Shown here one piece after another: positions 54,283 to 58,754 of a stretch of 58,754 nucleotides of DNA (its first letter is position 1; every line of letters begins with the position of its first letter). The translations under genes were made by a program, and so were the position numbers. The notes beneath the pieces were generated by a model. It saw only the letters and a program-made list of their open reading frames with translations, made no database searches and was not told the origin of the DNA. Source of the stretch: Sinomonas sp. ASV322 (GTDB lineage Bacteria > Actinomycetota > Actinomycetes > Actinomycetales > Micrococcaceae); contig NZ_JAVFJJ010000021.1 in the NCBI RefSeq assembly GCF_030908245.1, positions 589 through 59,342 of the forward strand. The letters are read 5' to 3'.

Positions 54283-56970
54283 TCAGCTCGGCGTGGAGAG
54301 CGCGCGGCGGGCGCCCGGGCCGTACACGGTCCAGAGCTGGCCGAGGAAGAAGCGTCCGAACGTCGCGAGCGCTTCGGGCCCCGCGGGGCCGGCCGTGCGG
54401 AACGTCGTGAGCTGCTTCGCGAAGTCCGGGGGCCGGATATGCAGGATGCCGGCGCCGACGACTTCGGGCTGCTCGCCCGGCGTCGTCTCCGTCCCGTCCG
54501 CGGGAGGCGGGACGTGGCCGTGGAGGAAGGTCGCGTACAGGGTGCTTGTGTCCCGCCACAGGTTGAGCACGCCGTCCTCGCGGACGAGCTTGTGGCCCGT
54601 GAACGTGAGCTTCGTTCCGCCCGGGTCACGGACCCAGAGGCGGTACAGCATGCGCCGTGCGGGCCGCCCGCCGAAGGAGCCGTCGTCGACGAACAGGTTG
54701 AACCATCCCCGTTCCACGGGGAGGCGCCCGCCGTACTGGTCTGCCACGAGATAGCCGGTCGCGACGCCGGCGTGGCTCGGGTCCGCGACGAACTCCTCGA
54801 TGTCCGGGGCGGTGATCGTGAGCTCGAACATGACACTCTTGCCCTGCTCGCGCCCTAGGCTGCTGCCCACGGCCGGGTCTGTGGCCTCGGGGCTGAACCA
54901 GCCGTGCATCTGCTCGGTGAACGCCACGGACGTCGCCCCGGCAGGGGCGGCCGCCCGCCTTTCGGCGCGATGGCGGTCCGCGGCGTCGAGGGGCGCGCCT
55001 GGGCGTTCGCGGCGGGCGCCGAGGCCTTTGGTCGCGTCCGGCGCGAGGGACCGTGGCCCCAACGGGACCGCGGCGGGCTCGCTGGGGGCGGGCGCGTCGG
55101 CCGGGTTTGCCGCGCCATGGGCGGACGACGGCGCCGCCTCGCCCGCCGTCGTCGTCGGCGCCGGTGTGGCCGACGCGGCCGGGGACGACGCCGCCGTCGT
55201 GGGGGACGCGGATGTGGCCGACGCGGATGTGGCCGACGCGGCCGACGCGGCCGACGCGGCCGACGACGCCGACGAGAGCAGGCGCTCGCACGCCCGCTCG
55301 GCGAACGCCGCGATGGTGAGCGACGGATTTGCCCCGACGGGCCCGGGCATGGCAGCTCCGTCCACGACGTAGAGGCCCGGGTAGCCGAAGACCTCGCCGT
55401 AGGGGTCGCACACGCCGGACGAGGGGTTGTCCCCGGCCGGGGCGCCGCCGATGGGGTGAACCGTGATGACGCGCTTGGCCCACCAGAGCGGGTTGTCGAC
55501 GAATCGCCCGTCGAGCTGGCCCGCGATGTCCTCCATCGTTCCGCGGACCCGCGCGAAGTACTTCTCGGACGTCGCGATGGTCCAGTCGATCTCGAGCTTT
55601 CCCTCGGCGAGGCCCATCACGCCGTCGGGAACGTCGCGTCCCATGCCGAGCAGCGGGAGCGAGCTGGCCGAGAGGTGCCCGTCGCCGAGAGCGGCGGCGA
55701 GGTCGGACGAGATATTCGACCGCCGCGCCTCGAAGACGCGGTCCTTGAGGAGCTGCAGCGCGACCTTCGCGGTCCGCTCGGCCGTGCTGGTGAGGTCGGC
55801 GGTCTCGATGAGCCAGTTCATGAAGGCCGGGTATCCCGCGTCCTCGACGTAGTAGCCGCGGCCCGTCCCGCCGTCGACCGTGTCCGGGACGCGGATCGCT
55901 GTCGTGATGACGGGGCCGTCGCTCCCGTACAGCGTCCGGACGCCCGGCTTTTCCCCGTCTGGGCTCGGCGTCTTCGCGTCGAGGATGAAGGTGAGGAGGT
56001 CCCCGTTGCCACTGAAGCGGGTGCCGAGCGTCGAGCTGAGCCCAGGCAGGGAGCCGCGGTTTCGGAGCAGGAGGAAGTTCGTGCCGAACGTCCCGGCGCC
56101 GAGCACGAGGCGGCGGCAGCGGATGATCCGCTCAGCGAGCAGCCCGCCCGGGCCCTCGGGATCGTGAACGACGTACCGCACCTCATACCCGCCCGGCACG
56201 GGGCGGATCCCGCGCACATCGTGGAGCGTGCGCAGATCGGCCCCGGCGTATTTGGCCGCGGACAGATAGGTGTGGTCGAGGGTGTTCTTGGCGCCAGAGT
56301 TGCAGCCGAGGTCGCATTCTCCGCACAGCGTGCACGTGGTGCGGACCGCGTCCGGGCCGTGGACGCTTCCGTAGGGCGCCGGCGGAAGCGGGACGTTGGT
56401 GCGGGGTGTGCCCCCTGGGGTGGGGGAGAACGTGACGGCGATCGGCGGCCGCTGGATGTTGAGCCCGAGCGTGGCCGCGGACGCCTCCATCGCGTTCGTC
56501 TTGGGGGTGTTCTGGTAGGGGTACCGGACCGGGGTGAGCATCTGCTCGGCCCGATCGTAGTAGGGGTCGAGATCCGCCCTGGTGAAGGGCCAGTTCTCGT
56601 AGCCGCCGCCCGGGACGGGGGACTCCCGGACGAACCACTTCTCGTCCTTGCGGAGGAGGACGTTCGCGTAGATGAGCGAGCCGCCGCCGAGGCCGGCCGA
56701 GACGAGGCCTTCGAGCCCGCGGAACGTCCACGCGTCGAAGAGCCCGTACAGCTGCCGATCCGGGTCCCAGAAGTTGGCGCCCATCTGGTCCGGGTAACGG
56801 GCGAATTCCCCCGGGGCGTACGGGCGGCCCCGCTCCATGAGGACGACCGACTGCCCTGCCTCGGCAAGCCGCAGAGCCGCGACGGAGGCCCCGAATCCCG
56901 ATCCGACGATGACGGCGTCCACGGACTCGTGGTGGCGTGAACTGAGTGACGAATGTGCCAGCCCTACCAT
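54283..56970 (-). CDS. GMC-family FAD oxidoreductase (cholesterol-oxidase-like) with C-terminal extra domain
   Basis: 895 residues. The FAD motif GSGFGASVAALRLAEAG (about 23-39), SAGLGGGSLIYANVL, active-site VHPIGGAP and GANPSLTIAAFAER show a ChoD-type GMC oxidase or dehydrogenase. CTLCGECDLGC at 213-223 gives Cys213, 216, 219 and 223, a C-x2-C-x2-C-x3-C pattern that could hold an Fe-S cluster. An Ala/Ser/Thr-rich linker follows about residue 555, then a separate domain (about 690-895: FTEQMHGWFSP, GYLVADQYGGRLPVERGWFNLFV). ATG 56970 follows GAGAGGA; an ATG at 56988 lacks a site. First gene of the six-gene operon; an alcohol or sterol-like substrate is likely. Confidence 0.88.
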   Translation of the reverse strand: MVGLAHSSLSSRHHESVDAVIVGSGFGASVAALRLAEAGQSVVLMERGRPYAPGEFARYPDQMGANFWDPDRQLYGLFDAWTFRGLEGLVSAGLGGGSLIYANVLLRKDEKWFVRESPVPGGGYENWPFTRADLDPYYDRAEQMLTPVRYPYQNTPKTNAMEASAATLGLNIQRPPIAVTFSPTPGGTPRTNVPLPPAPYGSVHGPDAVRTTCTLCGECDLGCNSGAKNTLDHTYLSAAKYAGADLRTLHDVRGIRPVPGGYEVRYVVHDPEGPGGLLAERIIRCRRLVLGAGTFGTNFLLLRNRGSLPGLSSTLGTRFSGNGDLLTFILDAKTPSPDGEKPGVRTLYGSDGPVITTAIRVPDTVDGGTGRGYYVEDAGYPAFMNWLIETADLTSTAERTAKVALQLLKDRVFEARRSNISSDLAAALGDGHLSASSLPLLGMGRDVPDGVMGLAEGKLEIDWTIATSEKYFARVRGTMEDIAGQLDGRFVDNPLWWAKRVITVHPIGGAPAGDNPSSGVCDPYGEVFGYPGLYVVDGAAMPGPVGANPSLTIAAFAERACERLLSSASSAASAASAASATSASATSASPTTAASSPAASATPAPTTTAGEAAPSSAHGAANPADAPAPSEPAAVPLGPRSLAPDATKGLGARRERPGAPLDAADRHRAERRAAAPAGATSVAFTEQMHGWFSPEATDPAVGSSLGREQGKSVMFELTITAPDIEEFVADPSHAGVATGYLVADQYGGRLPVERGWFNLFVDDGSFGGRPARRMLYRLWVRDPGGTKLTFTGHKLVREDGVLNLWRDTSTLYATFLHGHVPPPADGTETTPGEQPEVVGAGILHIRPPDFAKQLTTFRTAGPAGPEALATFGRFFLGQLWTVYGPGARRALSTPS
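55205..55266 (-). repeat. Short tandem repeats encoding an Ala/Ser linker
   Basis: Units of 9 bp (GCCGACGCG) and 15 bp (GATGTGGCCGACGCG) repeat head to tail, five units in all. On the minus strand they encode the SAASAASAAS-like linker between the two domains of the GMC protein. Lengths are multiples of three, so changes stay in frame. Confidence 0.85.
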
Positions 56971-57167
56971 GGCGTTCCTCTCGACCATGATTGAAGCAAC
57001 GGGCCGTTCAGGCCGGCGAGCCCGCGCGATGACAACAAGATGGTCGCACCGAAGGACACGATTGTCCAGCGTTTGGATTTACTCAATAGGGGCGGTGGCT
57101 TAATAATCCGGTCCGCAGGGGCTTCACGCCAGAGCTGTGGCTGATGAGACGGATGTTAACGCAGAAA

Positions 57168-57339
57168 GGCGCACCTCTCGGAAGAGCGATGCGGGAGATC
57201 CCGCTCGCGCCCCGGAAGGTGCGCCGTGCCGCGTGAAAAGCTCTAGACGGTATGGAGTGACCACCACTTCGTGGGTGGTTGCGGGCCGGGGCCTCGCTCA
57301 CGCAGATTCGTGGGTTACCGGGCAGAGTCCCCTGCCCGG
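57168..57339 (+). ncRNA. Candidate IS110 bridge RNA
   Basis: Stem 1 pairs GGCGCACCT (57168-57176) with AGGTGCGCC (57217-57225). Inside it, a 14-nt left loop, a small hairpin GCGGG/CCCGC (57191-57204) and a 12-nt right loop form a stem with an open internal loop, as bridge-RNA binding loops do. Stem 2 is ACCACCAC/GTGGGTGGT (57260-57279) with GAGTG/CGCTC closing it. Stem 3 is CCGGGCAG/CTGCCCGG (57318-57339), 17 nt before the transposase ribosome-binding site. A possible -10 (TAATAAT) lies at 57101-57107. Fold inferred by eye only. Confidence 0.45.
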
Positions 57340-57366
57340 CCTATCCGACATGCGTGGGAGGCCCCG

Positions 57367-58461
57367 GTGTTCATTGAGCGTACGAGTGTTGGGCTGGATG
57401 TGCACGCCCGTTCGGTTGCCGCGGCGGCGATCGACGGCGTGACCGGCGAGCTGGTGCAGGCCAGGCTTGCCCCGTCGGAGCAGGCGATCAGGTCATGGCT
57501 GGCCTGCTTGCCAGGCCCGGTCGCCGTGGTCTATGAGGCCGGCCCGACGGGGTTCGGGCTTTGGCGGGCCTTGACCTCACGGGGGGTCAGGTGCGTGGTT
57601 GCGGCCCCGTCCCGGCTCCAGCGCCCGTCGGGGGACCGGGTGAAGACCGATGCCCGGGACGCGGTGCACCTGGCGAGGCTGCTGCGCCTGGACGAGGTCA
57701 CCCCGGTGGCGGTCCCGACCGTGGAGCAGGAGTCCGCGCGTGACCTGGTGCGGGCGCGGGAGGACTGCCGCGGGGACCTGATGCGGGCCCGGCACCGGCT
57801 CTCGAAGCTGCTGCTGCGGCACGGGATCGTCTACGACGGAGGCGATGCCTGGACCGGGGCCCATGACACGTGGCTGCGCAGGGACGCGGCCCCGGCGCTG
57901 GGCTCGAGGGCGACCCGGATGGCGTTCGACTCCGACTACGAGGCCGTGCTGACGGTCAAAGCCCGCCGCGACCGGCTCGACCGCGCGATCGAGGAGCTCG
58001 CTGCGGGCAGCGAGTTCGCCCCGGCCGTACACCGCCTGGGCTGCCTGCGCGGGGTCAGCACGCTGACCGGGTTCGCCCTCGCGGTAGAGATCGGAGACTG
58101 GCACCGGTTCACCGGGGCCACCATCGGCTCCTTCGTCGGGCTGACCCCGTCCGAGCATTCCTCGGGCGCGTCCCGGGCGCAGGGGCCGATCACCAAGACC
58201 GGCAACGCCCACGTCCGCCGCCTCCTGGTCGAGGCCGCCTGGCACCACCGTGCCCGCTACGCGGTCGGGAAGACCCTTCGGGACCGGTGGGAGCTCGCCC
58301 CGGCCGCGGCACGGGCCCGCGGCGACGAGGGCAACCAGCGCCTGCACGCCCGGTGGGTGCGGTTCCTCGAGCGGCGCAAGCGCCCGACCGTGGCCAACGT
58401 CGCCGTCGCCCGCGAGCTGGCCGGCTGGTGCTGGTCCCTGGCAGTCATGGACGACGACTGA
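57367..58461 (+). CDS. IS110-family transposase (bridge-RNA-guided DEDD recombinase)
   Basis: 364 residues. The RuvC-like DEDD domain starts with SVGLDVHARSV (Asp11), then VVYEAGPTGFGLW (Glu), then VKTDARDAVHLARLLR (two Asp). The C-terminal Transposase_20 domain reads LGCLRGVSTLTGFALAVEIGD ... FVGLTPSEHSSGASRAQGPITKTGNAHVRRLLVEAAW and contains the Ser expected to attack DNA. GTG 57367 lies 5 nt after GGGAGG. The frame is open about 30 codons upstream, but those codons overlap the RNA hairpins. The protein is intact, so the element may be active. Confidence 0.93.
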   Translation: MFIERTSVGLDVHARSVAAAAIDGVTGELVQARLAPSEQAIRSWLACLPGPVAVVYEAGPTGFGLWRALTSRGVRCVVAAPSRLQRPSGDRVKTDARDAVHLARLLRLDEVTPVAVPTVEQESARDLVRAREDCRGDLMRARHRLSKLLLRHGIVYDGGDAWTGAHDTWLRRDAAPALGSRATRMAFDSDYEAVLTVKARRDRLDRAIEELAAGSEFAPAVHRLGCLRGVSTLTGFALAVEIGDWHRFTGATIGSFVGLTPSEHSSGASRAQGPITKTGNAHVRRLLVEAAWHHRARYAVGKTLRDRWELAPAAARARGDEGNQRLHARWVRFLERRKRPTVANVAVARELAGWCWSLAVMDDD

Positions 58462-58754
58462 CTCCCGAAGGCCGCTTCGCCACGGCGCAAGGTGCCGGCG
58501 GCAGCGCGTGGAGCCACCCGCGGCGCAACTATGAACAGACCCCCTCCTGGGGCCAACGTTCGCTCCTAGACACGCGGACCGACTCCAGCCGAACCACCGC
58601 CCTGCGGTAGCCAACCCGCGCATATCAGCCTGACCGCGCGTCGCCCAACGACACGCTCGCCGGCGCCCGCCACGCGAAGCACAGAGGCGCCGCCAGGACT
58701 CCCTCCCGGCGGCGCCTCGCCATGCCCACTTGACAGCGGACTACTCCATATCAG
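58462..58754. other. Region downstream of the transposase
   Basis: No gene is visible. It contains the inverted-match octamer at 58574-58581, a strong hairpin at 58684-58718, and a consensus-like TTGACA at 58730-58735 near the window end. Part of it is the right end of the IS110 element; the border cannot be placed. Confidence 0.5.
58684..58718. terminator. Strong hairpin near the right edge
   Basis: GAGGCGCCGCC (58684-58694) and GGCGGCGCCTC (58708-58718) form a perfect 11-bp stem with a 13-nt loop. It lacks a U-tract on either side. It may end transcription from the IS or from a gene beyond the window. Confidence 0.6.

Larger units (their letters stand above)
57109..58581 (+). mobile_element. 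IS110-family insertion sequence (ends approximate)
   Basis: It contains one intact transposase gene preceded by about 260 nt of structured non-coding DNA, the layout of the IS110 group. The stated ends are only a guess, from an 8-bp inverted match (CGGTCCGC at 57109-57116, GCGGACCG at 58574-58581). IS110 elements lack clear terminal repeats and target duplications, so the ends cannot be fixed here. It lies upstream of the GMC operon, whose promoter may be close to or inside it. Confidence 0.6.

Noticed and set aside
57109-58581. Terminal inverted repeats of the insertion sequence
   Set aside because: Only 8 bp match in GC-rich DNA and IS110 elements generally lack such repeats, so it is used only as a rough boundary marker.

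Overview
The window is about 58.8 kb of very GC-rich DNA with long antisense shadow frames, frequent GTG starts and 4-bp gene overlaps (ATGA, GTGA). Gene content (Ctc-type L25, Pth, SufS/SufU, SCO4848-family and DUF2505 proteins, Mfd, many LuxR-type large regulators) points to a high-GC actinobacterium. A member of the Micrococcaceae close to Arthrobacter or Sinomonas is my best guess. That is an inference from gene families, not from a marker gene.

Layout. (1) 1-1648: 32-bp tandem repeats, then rplY and pth. (2) 1813-15003: two bicistronic pairs of large ATPase-type LuxR regulators (LAL1-LAL2 and LAL3-LAL4) flanking a sufS-sufU pair. LAL1 resembles LAL3 and LAL2 resembles LAL4, so the pair looks duplicated as a unit. 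(3) 15289-30799, plus strand: a thirteen-gene, nearly gap-free Wzx/Wzy-type exopolysaccharide operon. It holds a priming phosphoglycosyltransferase, five amino-sugar genes, three glycosyltransferases, a flippase, a chain-length-type protein, a polymerase and an acyltransferase. (4) 40997-30819, minus strand: a convergent five-gene operon with a WlbB/WbpD-like acetyltransferase, a three-module glycosyltransferase, a VanZ protein, a 1574-residue secreted protein and a glycoside-hydrolase-like lipoprotein. It very probably belongs to the same polymer pathway. (5) 41579-43644: a secreted sortase-fold-like protein and a Pro/Ser-rich wall-spanning protein. (6) 45928-43704 (minus) and 46167-49811: nhaA, a SCO4848-type protein, a DUF2505 protein and mfd. 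(7) 56970-49948, minus strand: a six-gene operon of GMC oxidoreductase, Cys-nucleophile alpha/beta hydrolase, acetoacetate-decarboxylase-like protein, two small membrane proteins and a patatin-like protein, probably for lipid or sterol-like substrates. (8) 57.1-58.6 kb: an IS110-family element with a structured non-coding leader that looks like a bridge RNA.

How the parts fit. The most striking regulatory signal is a three-block promoter-like element present twice with almost identical spacing. One copy lies before the exopolysaccharide operon (15142-15231) and one before the sortase-like/wall-protein pair (41361-41449). It ties polymer synthesis to a cell-surface module. The four LAL regulators just upstream of the polymer operon are natural, but unproven, candidates to act on it. 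rplY, pth, sufSU, nhaA, SCO4848, DUF2505 and mfd look like a housekeeping backbone into which the LAL and exopolysaccharide blocks were inserted.
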